Positions 1 through 12,388 are shown, counted from the stretch's first letter. The stretch: DNA of 64,000 bases from Odontocerum albicorne (GCA_949825065.1 OX463846.1:14073753-14137752); one strand, 5' to 3'. The notes: a model not told the origin generated them from the letters alone. Made by a program: numbers and translations.

Positions 1-122
1 TTATATGCGGTATATTGTGGGATGAAGGTTTTGGTCTGTCTAGAGTGATGAAGTGTGAGGAGTTTTATTTCGCGTGATGTATACATACTCGTATGTAATT
101 GAGTGTCACTGTTTGTCAGGTT

Positions 123-345
123 GATGAGAATATGCAACGGGGTTTTATATAGTATAATAAAAAAATCGGAAAGAAGTATCGATTAATTTTTTCATGCTAT
201 AGGTATGTCCTCAGTGAGATACAAGCAAAATTCTAGTTTACTAGGGACACGAACAATGATATCCATTTAAATTGTGCGTCCAAATTAAATTACCTGTTTC
301 GCAAATTATGTATATTTCTTGTTATGTGTAAAATAAATTTAAAAA
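123..345 (+). repeat. dispersed repeat R-W, copy 1
   Basis: This stretch matches, in opposite orientation, the last bases of the window (63936-64000) and 63230-63330. Two blocks are shared: one around the word AATCGGAAAGAAGTATCGAT (about 165-186) and one around TCCAAATTAAATTACCTGTT (about 281-300). The family is not recognised and no coding capacity is visible. The block at about 190-270 is absent from the second copy, where a Penelope-like element sits instead. Confidence 0.7.
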
Positions 346-1539
346 ATAAAATATTCGTGGCAATGTTGATAAGATTTTGATTTATTCTTTGATTCCATAA
401 AAAGACATTTTGTCACCTCATCCATGTCGTGATGACGTCTTTAAAACAACTAAAGCATTCCTCTACATAATCTATGTCAAATATAGCGAACGATGATGTT
501 TATTTCAATATTCAATATTTTTCTTGTATAGACAGAGTCCATGTAAGGGTGGGATAATCGAGTGACTCGTCTCAGATGCGATATCTGAAGAGCTTCAAAA
601 TCGATCCAATAATACTATTGCACTCCGTATGTCAATACCTATGACCATAGATCGTATCACGTTTTAGTAAATTAATGAAATTGATGTGACATCTAGTCTT
701 CTTTATAAGAAATTATCAGATGTGTCTATTCTTCCTAGTGAACATTTCGTTTCGAACAAAATCAATTTCGAAAAGGCAATCGATAATTTTACTGTCATTA
801 AAGCTCGAAAATAAAATTATTTCTATTTGACATTTTAATTTTTATCTTTTGATTTGTGTTGTTGGGTAAATTTTAAAATTACTATTTCCCTTTTTTGAAA
901 ACTGGGAGAAGGGAAGGAAAAAAGTAAAAAAAGCAAACAAAAATCTTCCATTTTAAAATTAGTGATTTTAGAAAAAAAAATCGTCACCTAGAGGCGCATT
1001 TTCAAATGTGTACTCCAGGTGTCAAACTACCTTGTGTCAGCCCTGTGTATAGACTATTTTATTCGTTGACTATTTATTGTGGTGGAAGCTTTACAATGTT
1101 ACGTGTGTTTATATTTATTTTAAACCTTTTAAAAGACATTAACATGTGCAAACACATTCTGGCAACACCGTTTCTAACAGTGTAAAAATTACTTTCCAAT
1201 TATCGCCCCGAGACAAACTTTTAGCGCCCGCCGTATTATTTTAAGGTGTTATTTCGAAGCTAATGCGATCTCCTCAGTGATAACCATTTGGTCAAACTGT
1301 TTACTGAAGTGCTTGCTTTTATTGTGCCTAAGTTAATACTTTTGTGTGAGTGCCTCATAGTGTGAACGTTATCAACTGTATCCTTATATTTTATTTTTTT
1401 TATTTTAAATTCATTCATAACTGAGAATAAATTACAGAGTCTAATCAGTTAGTCGTATGACAGATGTGAAGAAGAGATCTGAGAATGAAGGTTACGAAAT
1501 CCATAACCATGGTCATGGAAAAATTAGATGCGATAAAGG
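346..1539. other. AT-rich stretch, no gene seen
   Basis: No coding region, RNA gene or repeat that I could tie to another copy in the window. There is a short GC-richer patch near 1200-1270. The stretch ends where a LINE tail begins. Confidence 0.5.
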
Positions 1540-2090
1540 TATTTGTGGGAAATGAAAGATTGGAGTAAGTTGAGGAATTCTGCTATTAAGGAAGTATTTT
1601 TGTGAATAATAAAAAAATACTTATGATGAATATCTAACAAAGTGTAGCGATGCATGTAGCGGCTTTTAAACCATATACTCGTACCTACACTCGAACCGGA
1701 CAGTATTAAAATCTGTGAAGATGATAGTCTACACCAGAAATTTAACACCAACTTTGATGTATGGGAGTGTAATATGGACGTAGAAAAGGACTGAAAAGAG
1801 CCGAATAAATGCTGTCGAAATGCGAAATGAGAAAAACACATAGGTAAAGTGTCAATGTGTGATAGAATACGGAAGTGATTACGGATGAATGTGAATTTAA
1901 GACTAATGTATTATGAAAGATGAAAAAAAAAACACTCGAAGTTAGTTTTGGCATGTAGAAAGAATGAATGAAGATAGCCTAACATAACAAACACACAGTG
2001 CAAATTTGAGTGATAAGCGTGGTAGAGAAATATTAATGAACGTGTGGTTGAATTGAGTGAATGATATTTTGAACCAAACTTGAATACTTC
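1540..2090 (+). pseudogene. decayed RTE-like LINE 3' end
   Basis: With frameshifts, the plus strand still reads the end of an endonuclease/reverse-transcriptase polyprotein: a VEEFCY-GSIF segment at about 1565-1605, PTLMYGS at about 1748-1768, then KSRINAVEMR and a degraded tail. The same order occurs at 40479-40742 and 43700-44165 on the minus strand. It is a 5'-truncated, dead copy. At its right edge it runs into a mariner-end fragment. Confidence 0.65.
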
Positions 2091-2094
2091 GCGA

Positions 2095-2175
2095 TATTTC
2101 ACTTTTAACATATCAGAATATAACGAGACAACACGTCTTGTATCGGTTCTGGTTGACTAACTTACATACTTAGGT
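2095..2175 (-). repeat. mariner-end fragment
   Basis: It shares the block containing ACAACACGTCTT and the preceding TTTTAACAT-TCAGAATAT with the right arms of the fold-back elements at 38.5 and 49.9 kb. Only the outer part of the arm survives here. Confidence 0.55.
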
Positions 2176-2334
2176 GAAAATGCATGGGCGTGACCGGTGT
2201 GGTTAGTACACTTTTAACTTGTTCAAGCTGGAATTTTTTGGGTAATAGTTGCCATTTGTGTTGTTTAAGATTTTTTAAATTATGGTATACATTTTAGTAT
2301 ATTTTTCTACCACGTAACTTCATTTATTGACTTT

Positions 2335-2392
2335 TGTGTGGTTGGCTGGTAGAAATTTCCACCTGACAATAAGCCCAACACCATTTTTTTTA
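2335..2392 (+). repeat. SINE-A 3' tail fragment
   Basis: The words GGTTGGCTGGTAGAAAT and TGACAATAAGCCCA are the 3' body of the tRNA-derived SINE seen complete at 37669 and 38263. The tRNA-like head is missing. A run of 12 C follows at 2422-2433. Confidence 0.55.
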
Positions 2393-2584
2393 ATAATGAA
2401 GTGTTAAATATATAAAGAAGGCCCCCCCCCCCCATCGCTTTATCAATCACATGTCTTCTAGCTGTGTGCTACGGCAACTCGGTAATGTATTTTATTTCAC
2501 GACCAACTGTCTTCATACAGTTACTTCTTTTTTTCTCCCCATGTATGATTTCAAGGTCTGCTTTGCACGAAGGATTGCTTATAA

Positions 2585-2690
2585 CTTATGTGTGAAACCA
2601 GTCCGGAAGTGAATTCGCCTGGAATCGGACCCGAAAGGCCTACCTACTTAACACGAATGCTAACTATTAGACCACGGCGCCTACCCACTA
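2585..2690 (-). repeat. SINE-C, tRNA-derived (copy 1)
   Basis: Read on the minus strand it starts GCCGTGGTCTAATAGTTAGC, like the 5' half of a tRNA with an A box. It continues through a B-box-like GGGTCCGATTCC to GAATTCACTTCCGGACTGG. The copy at 36240 has the same order with substitutions, so this is a second tRNA-derived family distinct from SINE-A. Confidence 0.6.
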
Positions 2691-3089
2691 GTTATTATAT
2701 CATTAACAATAACTAAAGCACAAGTCACGTGTTTTAAAATAATTTCATACCTATATTTTAAAACTTTTCTCGGTCATTTATGTTTTAAGGTTGTTGTTAG
2801 ATATTTAATTTTGACGCTGAAGAATAATCATGCCATTTATCGATTCCTTAGGCCCTATATTTGAAGAGGTCGGATCGGTGTCCGATTCGATTAGCGGGAA
2901 AATGAGATTTATGAACCCCGCCCGGGGCGAATGATTGCTGAGCTGTCAAATGTAATGACAGGGATGCTGATGATAATGATTCTGAATATACACTTCTGGC
3001 GCCTGTTATTTTCTCGCATGCAACACTGTCCAATATTTTACTATTGTGTTTATTTTTTTGCTATCCATATATCTCAGTTTCATCTAATA
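2691..3089. other. no gene seen
   Basis: AT-rich, with a slightly GC-richer patch at 2850-3010. Short open frames are present, but none resembles a known protein. Confidence 0.4.
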
Positions 3090-3615
3090 ATAAAAATACA
3101 GTTTATATAGCGTCGCTTAGAGAGTAAATTTTCCTCAAGGGCGCCTCAACTCGGGATTCGAACCGACTATTATTGAAATATCAATAATATTACAAAATAA
3201 ATATATAAGTGGAGTTTAACGATAAGTAGTTGGTGGCAGCAGCCATAAGATTAGGTACTTCCCCGGATCTGTATGTTCAGAAAATGTTCAGAAAATCATA
3301 TTTGGTAAGAACATCACAGAAAACTTACCAAGGGAAGACGAACTACAAAGAAACTTTGTAGATCTTCCGATATGTGATAGATAACACATTTGGCTTTAAG
3401 CGGAGTGAAGTTTATGTATGTAATGTTCATATAAAATAATACATTTCGATAAGACTTCCTCAAAAACGTTATCATCAAGTGCTTCCTAAAGCTGCACTCG
3501 CCATCCATATTTCTAACATTAAGAGGCAGCCCATTTCACGCCACAGGAGAAGTAACAACAAAAGCTTTATGAAAATATCCCGCTCCATTGAATCGATCCG
3601 GAATAAGCAATTAAT
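3090..3615 (+). repeat. dispersed repeat R-X, longest copy
   Basis: It shares ordered blocks with 44166-44525: AGAGTA..TTTTCCTCAAGGG, ACTCGGGATTCGAACCGACT, TTAGGTACTT, CATATTTGGTAAGAA, GAACTACAAAGAAAC and GATATGTGATAGA. Its last part (3478-3610, GTGCTTCCTAAAGCTGCACTCGCC onward) recurs at 20745-20965 and, inverted, at 4312-4400. It is non-coding and of unknown class. Confidence 0.65.
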
Positions 3616-4311
3616 TAGATGAATATGAAATCAACCTTAAATATATACTGCCCTTAGATGGAACATTTTTCAGACTCAGGTTTGAAAGTTTCGAAATGGA
3701 GATATCTCATTAGAGAATTAAAATATAAAGACACTTAATATTATAATATCTTAGTTTTATTGTTACATAGAACGTTTGAAAAAACAGTGTTTGAAAGAAA
3801 ATTGAATGAGGGTGGGAAAACGTGGATCGAGAGAAGATGCAGTGCTTAAGAAAATGGTCCGGCTTCGTAGAAAGAAGGAATTATGAAATATTTACTAAAA
3901 GGATCTGGTCTCCTTAGATATCGCTGCAGGTCATATTTAAGACGTTGTCTCAGATTGCTTAGTGCCCATATTCTGTATTGCTGGACTTGCAAAATAAATT
4001 TAATATACCTAGTTCTGTTTATATGATCAATTTATGCCAAACTTTATGACCATGTATCGCAGGTAGTGAGTGATTAACTGGTTTTTTCGATACATTTCAA
4101 TTAAAATTGATCGTTTTTTTATTTTTATCTTCCATAAAAACGTTTGAACGTTCATATATCGTTTAGAAAGAGGAATGTCCAGTTTCTTGCACCAAGAATT
4201 TACAATAGGTACATTGCTGAAAGAAAATTGTGATTTGTGTAATGTTGCCTTCAAATTTAAAAAATAACAAGGTTAAAAAAATAACAAGGGCTCCCTCTTA
4301 GTGTTAGAATT
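3616..4311. other. no gene seen
   Basis: AT-rich sequence with no recognisable domain, RNA gene or repeat shared with the rest of the window. Confidence 0.4.
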
Positions 4312-4400
4312 ATGGGTGGCGGGTGGAGCTTTAGGAAGCACTTGATGACAATCTTTTTGAGGAAGTCTTATCGAAATTTATGATTTTAGATAAACATTAC
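4312..4400 (-). repeat. R-X fragment, inverted
   Basis: The segment AGCTTTAGGAAGCACTTGATG..GAGGAAGTCTTATCG is the reverse complement of 3410-3510. It therefore forms an inverted pair with the longer R-X copy about 0.9 kb upstream. Confidence 0.7.
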
Positions 4401-6075
4401 ATACAGGAAAATAGCGAAAAGCGAGAACCTTTTGAAGGCAATATGAATGAATTATTGATGTTGAACACATGATAAGTTGTTCGACATAGTTTTGATGTGG
4501 TTGTTGAAATTACGATGCGGTAGAAATGTATATATCAGCGGTACCCCACTGTTTTGGGACGTGTGCCAAAACTGGTATTGTATAAAGGCACGCGGCTTGC
4601 ACACGTATTTTTTTTTAATAATCAATACACCAAACATTGAATGACTGAAAACACGCTAACGTACTCCAAATGGTACTCTAACGTTTAACAACCAATGTTA
4701 CCGCCAAAAAATCCAAGGTCAAAACCCGGGACCGTCGTTTCATGAGCCAAACGACTGAACCAATGAACCATGATTTTTTTTTAATATTAATACAATTCAC
4801 ATTACATGAGTGACATATTCCAAAAATTTAATATGTAAATAAATATTTGTATTATTTTGAATACCTATACATATTACATGTGAAAAATAAATATGTATTG
4901 TATTTTAATATTAATTTTTGTCCACATGTAATGTTATATTACTACCATTTTGGGTAATATAAGATTATACGTAGACATTAAATAAAAATAAAATATTTTA
5001 ATATAAATCATCTTCTTCGTGTTGGAAATTTATTGTGTTTTGTTATATTGTAGTTAAAAAACTGTCTTTTATTAATATTTGTTTCATGATTTATATATAA
5101 ACAGCTCGTGGGCCGTACAAAACACTGCCACATGCGGCTCATGGGCTGCGGATTTGCCATGATTTGTGTATATGATAGCTTATAGTTTAAATATTTGAAC
5201 GTCGAGTATGAATGATTTAGTTTTAGGACAATTATATGAAATTAGTGATAATATAATGGACCTCTTTTTCAAATATTGAGACCAGACCGTCACAGGCATG
5301 ATCTGGTGAAGCGGTTTTTTATATTCATAAATGGAGGGCTTTTCCATTGTTTTATACTTGTATTCTACGGTTTAAATTTCTTTTACAAGTAAAAAGTACG
5401 TAAATTTGTAATTTTGTAGTTAAGATAATAAAAAAACTGTTTTGAATATTTAACTAACAAATACGAGTACATACAAAAATCAAGATTTGAAATTCATCTA
5501 AAATTGGCAAGTATAACATATATCAGATTTTGGTTAGAAAAAAATATACTGGTCAAAATAATTTGTATTCCTGTTGCATAGTGTGTTAGCTTCAGGATGT
5601 CGGTGGCGCCTATACAAAGATACCTGACGCCAGCGGTAATTATTTCAAGGGAAAGAAAGCCGATTCATTCATGCCGATAATAGCTGAAAAAACGGCGGAA
5701 CCTTAATGAATAGCTCTTTTGAGTTTTTTGCTGTTATTATACCGATAAAAAAAACGGAACATCAAATTATCGGTTCATCAATTTGACTCTAGTGATTATA
5801 TTTTGTTTGACTTTAGAGCGTGAAGAAATCGTTTCTAAAAACCCATTTTTTTCTTGTTTATTTTTGGAGTTTTGGAAGACAATTAGTATTTTTTTAAATT
5901 TTAATAACTCAACGCCAAAGTGAGAATACAGATTAAATTGTTTTTTTTTTCTTCGTAGGAAAGTTTTTTTCTGATTGTTTTCATGAAGAACATTCATGCA
6001 GTTCATTATTTTTTTATAATACATATTCTTTAATATTGTATTGCATTATCTTATATTATACTTACGTGGTATAAA
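4401..6075. other. AT-rich stretch, no gene; one GC-richer patch
   Basis: No gene seen. A tRNA-like minus-strand patch at about 4690-4775 is too degenerate to call. A GC-richer unique patch lies at about 5575-5725 (GGTGGCGCC, GACGCCAGCGGTAATTATTT). Confidence 0.4.
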
Positions 6076-6213
6076 ATGCCGTCTGACGGGCTTATTCTCA
6101 AGTGACAATCTCTTCCATTTAACCAAAAATATGTTAAATGACCTTAAGCGGAAACCAGACAGGATTGAAATACATACTATACATGTAACCAATTAAGCCA
6201 CGGAGATCATCTA
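6076..6213 (-). repeat. SINE-A, internally deleted
   Basis: Read on the minus strand, the 3' body (AAGTGACAATCTCTTCCATT on the plus strand) and the very start of the tRNA-like head (GATCTCCGTGGCTTAATTGG) are both present. Most of the B-box half of the head is missing, so this is a deletion copy. Confidence 0.6.
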
Positions 6214-7924
6214 GGTATTTTAAGTTCACAAAAAAATTACATTTTAAGTAAAGCTGAAACCAATTATGTTAAAATATACTACAAAACTGTTCGGCGTATT
6301 TAATATTGTTATTATCACCCTATTAGATCCATCAGAAACATAGCGATGCCATGAAACGTCTCCACATCCTGACTTCTCAAGCCCTTCAAAGTCATAGCGC
6401 AATCGGCTCCAAGGTGATCTATGACTATCGTGATTGTTAATTTTAAGGGCGTTGGGAGTCGAATCATCGACCCTTTTTGTTATATTGTCGTGTTGCAGCT
6501 TCTTTAGTGTCACTTACGGGTTGTTAGTGATGCGATCTTATTTTCCTTTAAGCATCTGCAGGTTTTTTTGAAACCATCTTATCATTTTGGTCCAGAATAA
6601 TTAGCCCATAATATTTAAATATAAAAATTGTTCTCAAAAACACAAAAAAAACTTACATTTCAAGGGTATTTTCAGCAAAATAATAAATTATGTTAACTCC
6701 GTTTCCCATATATAAACAGAAGTCTTTAAAATTGTTCAATTTGAATTAAATGAGGCTTAGAGTAAATATGTTATTGGCAAAAAAAATTTAATAAATTATT
6801 GAAAACCAAATTCACTTACTTATATAGCAACAGTAAAAAAATAGCGAAAGTGATATGTGAATATAATAGTTGAGTGTTAATATTGTGAATGTTTGAAGAA
6901 TCGAGCATTATCACTCATATATGTTACTCTATAAATTGATTTCTTATTTTCATTTTTATATTTCTATCTCTACAACATTAAAGTTATCTTCTAAATAAAT
7001 ACATTATTTGTAATTAATAATGTTTGTCTTATAATATTAAAAAGTAACAGATATTAAATAGTATTTGAAAAATAAAAAGGTTCTAACTATTATATTAATT
7101 ATTAAATAATAAATATTAAACCATAACTATAACACCTTATATTACACAATGACGAAAATACTCGTACAACCGTATATTGTTTTATTGATAAAAAAAATAA
7201 CTATGTCTTACTTTTTCAAAGTAAACTCTTCACATAAACTAATACTTGATGTTAACATTATTTAACTGAAAAATATCTTATAAACGTGTATTTTTATATA
7301 CAATGTAAAATATTTTTTAACAAAGTGAACTTTCAATGGAACATCGTTCTTTTATATTATTCGCAGATTTGACAGTATTTTGTATGTGTTCTGTCAAGTC
7401 AATGAACATAACTATAAGAGTTATTAACAAATTACTTCCTTTTAAAGTTACAAAATTAACTCTTTTCATTAAATAAAATAAAAAATTTGCGAATAGATCG
7501 TTCATTGAATTTTTTTTATTATTTTAAATTAATAAGTCATTAAATAAAAAAAAATTACGAGTAGATCGTTTATTTAATTTTTTTATTATTTGAAAATTTT
7601 CGTGTAAATACCAACACCTGGTAGGTTTGTTGCTTTAAAATAATTTGTTCCACACAAAAAGTTTTTGTTTCAGAAGTATTACTGGCATCTATGTTACGAC
7701 CGTGTATCAAATTTAGTGAAATATTGTTATATTTGAGTAAAACCAACAACATTTAAAAAAGAGATAAATTTCAAGGAAAACAGTGACATGGATGGGAATT
7801 TTATAGATGTTATGCTTATTTAGTTTTTTCTAAAAAAAAACAACAATATTATATACTCTGTGGTATGCTCCGGTTGAACTTAACTATGCATAAAGGATCC
7901 AATCTAGAATAATATTTTTAAAAT
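6214..7924. other. very AT-rich desert
   Basis: About 1.7 kb of nearly pure AT-rich DNA. A weak direct repeat of about 50 bp lies at 7480-7528 and 7548-7594, around AGATCGTT. No coding or RNA feature is seen. Confidence 0.45.
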
Positions 7925-8050
7925 AAATAATTAGTGGGTAACTGGTTCCAGAGTCTCACTACATGGAAATAAAGGACGATGTAAAAAAATAAGAACGGTG
8001 AACAAGGAAAGCCAATAGCAAAATGTCGAATCTTAATTTTAGTTAAGTAC
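7925..8050 (+). repeat. dispersed repeat R-Z, copy 1
   Basis: Shares GTAACTGGTTCCAGAGTCTC..CATGGA.A.TAAAGGACG with 50470-50620. Short, non-coding and of unknown family. Confidence 0.5.
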
Positions 8051-8599
8051 AAAAATATCTAATCATTGAAATCAAAACCCTTTAAGTGGAAAAGCAAATA
8101 AAATCTGCCGTTCACGGTAAAATTTTATACAGTAACGTTAATTATTTAAATGTTTCAAAACAAGTGCTGTTATATAACATCCCCTTTTTTATAAAGTACA
8201 ACCTGACGAGCTTAGTATTAAATGAGGAAATCTTCCAGCAAACCAGATTGATGTAAAATTTCTTAAGGAAAAAAATATAACACAAACTCACTGATTTTCT
8301 TCATTACTATTGAGAATTGACCCATAACTGCAACGTAGAAGACAAGCATTTGTCCAACTAAACCATGGATTATTTATTACCATTGAAAGGAGATTATGCG
8401 TTTAAGTTATCACGGTAAGCAACTTTTTAGATTGAAATAAACTTATTGATATATAATATGCATTAATAAGTGACCATCAACTCCAAACACTTATCATCAC
8501 ATAAAGATGGAAGAACTACTTCTCACTCCTGATTTGTCGTTTCGCAATGGAATGCTAATGAAAAATAATTATTCATGGTCTGTCAGTGCAATTATTAAC
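8051..8599. other. no gene seen
   Basis: AT-rich single-copy sequence that leads into the satellite array. A short open frame at 8507-8704 runs into the satellite and is not credible as a gene. Confidence 0.4.
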
Positions 8600-9518
8600 A
8601 ATTATTTATATTTAAGCAATTATTTTAATCATTTGACACCTTTACGAGATCGTCATTTATTAATACTTGATTATTTAATTTTAATCACAAACTTGCATCT
8701 TTAAAATTTTACAAAACAAATAAATGGTTAAATAAACAACGTAATATATTTAAAATTATTTATATCTAAGTAATTATTTTAATCATTTGACACCATTACG
8801 AGATCGTCATTTATTAATACTTGATTATTTAATTTTAATCACAAACTTGCATCTTTAAAATTTTACAAAACAAATAAATGGTTAAATAAACAACGTAATA
8901 TATTTAAAATTATTTATATCTAAGTAATTATTTTAATCATTTGACACCTTTACGAGATCGTCATTTATTAATACTTGATTATTTAATTTTAATCATAAAC
9001 TTGCACCTTTAAAATTTTACAAAACAAATAAATGGTTAAATAAACAACGTAATATATTTAAAATTATTTATATCTAAGTAATTATTTTAATCATTTGACA
9101 CCATTACGAGATCGTCATTTATTAATACTTGATTATTTAATTTTAATCACAAACTTGCATCTTTAAAATTTTACAAAACAAATAAATGGTTAAATAAACA
9201 ACGTAATATATTTAAAATTATTTATATCTAAGTAATTATTTTAATCATTTGACACCTTTACGAGATCGTCATTTATTAATACTTGATTATTTAATTTTAA
9301 TCACAAACTTGCATCTTTAAAATTTTACAAAACAAATAAATGGTTAAATAAACCACATAATATATTTAAAATTATTTATATCTAAGTAATTATTTTAATC
9401 ATTTGACACCTTTACGAGATCGTCATTTATTAATACTTGATTATTTAATTTTAATCACAAACTTGCATCTTTAAAATTTTACAAAACAAAATGGTTAAAT
9501 AAACAACGTAATATATTT
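8600..9518 (+). repeat. 154-bp satellite array, six units
   Basis: The anchor ACGAGATCGTCATTTATTAA recurs at 8644, 8798, 8952, 9106, 9260 and 9414, exactly 154 bp apart each time. Units are nearly identical and about 80 percent AT. A diagnostic base just before the anchor (CACC-T-TTACG or CACC-A-TTACG) runs T-A-T-A-T-T, so the middle of the array looks like a dimer (308 bp) that was itself duplicated. The last unit has a 3-bp deletion in AAACAAATAAATGG. No open frame persists across units. Confidence 0.95.
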
Positions 9519-9929
9519 GTTGGCTAGAAAGTAATTTCCAAATTTAAATTTAAAACGTCAAAACCATAAGGTCAAATTTAAATTTAAAAAATGTACTTAG
9601 ATTTAATTAGCTCGTAGACATTACTTTTTTAAAATTTTATAACACTGCTTACATATTGGATTTTAATTGTAATTTTTGTATTTTTTTTTGTATTTTTATT
9701 GGTAAAATATTCAATCATTTATATAAATAAATAAAACCATTACTTAGAGTAGTAAGTTCTATTAAAAAATATTATTTTCATTTAAGCAATTCCTCGCAGA
9801 CGAGTGTGATTGTCAAACTATCCTGTACATTTCAATTCAATTTAAGAGTTCTGCTGCATTTGCCTAAAATATTTTTAAAATAGCATAACTCTTTAAAGTG
9901 AAATGTTTTCAGAGTTGCCGTGTTGAGTT
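9519..9929. other. no gene seen
   Basis: AT-rich flank of the satellite, with two close copies of AAATTTAAATTTAAAA at about 9540 and 9575. Confidence 0.4.
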
Positions 9930-9990
9930 GGTTTAAATGATGACCAACCTTTCGAAGGCTTTACAGGCTATCATCAGTGATCAGGTGTTG
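9930..9990 (-). mobile_element. Penelope-like 3' end remnant (type C)
   Basis: On the minus strand it reads CACTGATGATAGCC..TTCGAAAGGTTGG. The order CTGATGA, a short stem, then GAAA is the pattern found at the ends of many Penelope-like elements and resembles a hammerhead ribozyme core. Only this short end is recognisable. Confidence 0.5.
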
Positions 9991-10079
9991 CAGCTTATCA
10001 ATCTATCATCAGCATTGGTGTCAAAAATATAATGTTTTTAACATCACCTCAGGGTAGAGGAAAAATATTTCTTCGATAT

Positions 10080-10165
10080 CACCGTGAAGATGAAGACTGC
10101 AACGCCTTGGAAACGTCCATTATAATTTAATTTAACTCTAATAAATATTTTAAACTAGTAGAAAT
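10080..10165 (+). mobile_element. Penelope-like 3' end (type B, copy 1)
   Basis: GTGAAGATGAAGACTGCAAC followed by GCCTTGGAAACGTCC and then TATAATTTAATTTAACT. The copy at 46968 matches through the same AT-rich tail. A GTGAAGA core, a stem and GAAACG are present, as in Penelope-like termini. No ORF remains. Confidence 0.6.
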
Positions 10166-11219
10166 GTTCCAAATATGTAATTTAGTTTACTCGTATATCA
10201 TTTTTAAAATAAACAAACACGATGATTAGTTTTTCCAAATTAGATTGCTAAAATTTAATGAAGTTATACGATATTTCTAGTTTTTTTAGTTGAATGATTC
10301 ATATAATATTTAATAAATTCATTTATTCTTAATAAATAAAAGTGTTACAGTGTCAAAGCGATTCGTTTTACTTAAACAAAACCTTGAAAATAGAGGTAAA
10401 GAAACTTTCGAAACAGTTTTAATGTATCAATCATTCTCTTAACGATAAGTTGTAACTTTGAGTAATTTCATGCATCAATGTGGTGTGTTCATGGTATACG
10501 AAGAAAACGAGCAAAAAACGACAAATTGCTTGGTCAACCAAATTACTCCTTTCTTATGACTTCATTGAATTACAAAGCAAACAAAAAATATTAAATTAAA
10601 ATATGCCGGAACGCGATGGAAAGGCATCAAACAAAAGTAATTATATACAATTAGTTCCAATCACTTTGTTCGGTGTAGTTCCCTTGATTTAGTTTTTTTT
10701 TCTCTATATCAGTTGACCCTCTTTGAAAGCATCCGATACTTTCAGTGGCGGCAACATAAATATCGAACCATTTATGGCCTTTCATAAGACGCCCGCAGGC
10801 ACCATGGCGCCTATAATATTTTTTTTGCTTTAATAATACGAAGAGCTTTTTCAGTCAAGGATAGATTTTATCACTATAGGCTGTGACTTCTTAAATCGTC
10901 ATTAGGGGTTGAGTTTATTTCTGCCTCATTACTGAGACAAAGCACAATGAACAAATCAGGCTAATGTCTGATTGCCGTAATTTGTATTTGTTATATAAAC
11001 CTTTACGAGTAGGTACACACATATCATTACACTTCTTTTTTTGGGTAGTTTAACGTAAGCAAACATCTTCACCATTTCATTAAAGGACACGTTTAATGTT
11101 TCGTCAACAAGACTTTATTATACGACATAATTATAGCATTTTGGAACATACTGAAACCTCTCAATATCTGGAAGTATTGTTAGACCGTATCCTATCTTTG
11201 AAACAATACTGCATCAGTA
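10166..11219. other. no gene; GC-richer unique island inside
   Basis: Mostly AT-rich. At 10735-10960 there is a GC-richer block with CCATTTATGGCC, GACGCCCGCAGGCACC and ATGGCGCC and no open frame of note. It could be a conserved non-coding element, which would need comparison with related genomes to settle. Confidence 0.3.
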
Positions 11220-11760
11220 CAAAAAAAAGTGAGTGCTAGAAATAAAATCCCTCGGAAATTCATTGTGACGTCATGGGGAGCAAAACCATATACCTACGTT
11301 AAGTGTCAGTTATGCAGAATATGCAGCTCCAGGGTGACTCTTCCCATTTAGAGTGGCTCCTCACATGCTGGACACGTTAACATCACCATGAAGATATGAA
11401 CGGAATACTTAAAAGCTACACCAGTGGAGAAAATATACCAATTGGTCGGTATCGTCCCACCTGAGATTCGTTAAGGTGTTACAGCTGATATAGAAAGAAC
11501 AAAACAAGTCTAAGACCTAAGACATCCTTTATGTGGTCACCAGTCAGCAATATCGAGAATGAAATCCTGAAACAGTTTTAGGAAGAGAAAGAAAGAGCTC
11601 ACAATTCCTCTGCATATAGCGCGTTTTCTGAAGTGGAAAGAAAAAAAACACCTGACGGCTGGATGGAGCTCGCATAAATGATGCCACCTGGAGACCAATG
11701 TGTGAGAGTGCAAGACTAAATGTGACTATGGGTATATACGAGTACATGACTCACAACGCA
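11220..11760 (+). pseudogene. jockey-like LINE reverse-transcriptase fragment
   Basis: Across frameshifts the plus strand reads a conserved post-palm segment of jockey/CR1-type LINEs: RNKIPRKF, TSWGAKPYTYV, CRICSSR (equivalent to YSAAEYAAPVW), then a LKSYTSGEN-IPIG segment and a cysteine-poor end. Motif order and spacing fit the family, but stops and frameshifts show it is dead. It is 5'-truncated and not related to the RTE-like tails elsewhere in the window. Confidence 0.55.
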
Positions 11761-12195
11761 TGCTAGTTAGTCCGAACTTCGGGACTACATGTTCTAGGAA
11801 GGACCTGATTGATGCAAACGATAGGGCAATCTCTGTTTTCTTCTGCTGGAAACACATGGTTTGTTGATAATTGATGTTGCTGACACGGAAATTAAATTAT
11901 ATGATTTTTACTAACCTGTTAACACGATCGAGCTTACATGAATTGAATACTAGAAATTTGATTTTTAATCATCGATATTGTTTAAACATGGTCTATTATA
12001 TGTGTATGCATTGATTGATTTCCCGTAAGAGTTCTGTAAAATTAAGATTAAAAAAAATGTAAATAAATAAATTTTCTTCATTTTCTCTCACTCTATCTGT
12101 GACGTTCCACTACTTTCTCTATATTTTTCATTCTCGCTCTCTGATCAATCAGATATTCTGGTACGAGTATAAATAATTTTTTTTCTTTTTTTTTT
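11761..12195. other. no gene seen
   Basis: AT-rich DNA between a LINE fragment and a SINE, with nothing recognisable. Confidence 0.4.
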
Positions 12196-12375
12196 CCACC
12201 TGGAGAGTTTATTGCCATGTGACAATCTCTTCCAACCAACCAGAAAGATGTTTAAATGGGCCCTAAGTGAAAACCAGACGAATTCCATTAAAAAAAATCT
12301 GGATTCCAGCGGGGATCGAACCCGCAACTTCCGGATCGGCAGACAAGCGTCTTACCACCAGGCCACGGAGGATTC
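12196..12375 (-). repeat. SINE-A, well preserved
   Basis: Read on the minus strand it begins with a tRNA-like head: A box TGGCCTGGTGGTAAGACG, TGTCTGCCGATCCGG in the anticodon region, and B box GGGTTCGATCCCCGC. A T-run and the body GGTTGGTTGGAAGAGATTG follow. The anticodon-arm region of the family (CTTCTAATCCGGAGG in other copies) is closest by eye to tRNA-Arg(UCU). One of the best copies for building a consensus. Confidence 0.85.
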
Positions 12376-12388
12376 TTTTATCATTGTT

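Noticed and set aside
4690..4775. tRNA-like patch on the minus strand
   Set aside because: Loose A- and B-box resemblance only; no repeat partner in the window.
5100..5165. hAT-like element end (GCTCGTGGGCC..ACATGCGGCTC)
   Set aside because: The words recall hAT ends, but no 8-bp duplication or partner end was found.
8600..9518. CRISPR-like array
   Set aside because: Units are contiguous and the whole 154 bp repeats; there are no unique spacers, and the context is eukaryotic.
12196..12375. Genuine tRNA gene in the SINE heads (also 32323, 37669, 38263)
   Set aside because: Heads cannot fold into a clean cloverleaf acceptor stem, are followed by the shared SINE body and occur in about 20 copies with decay.
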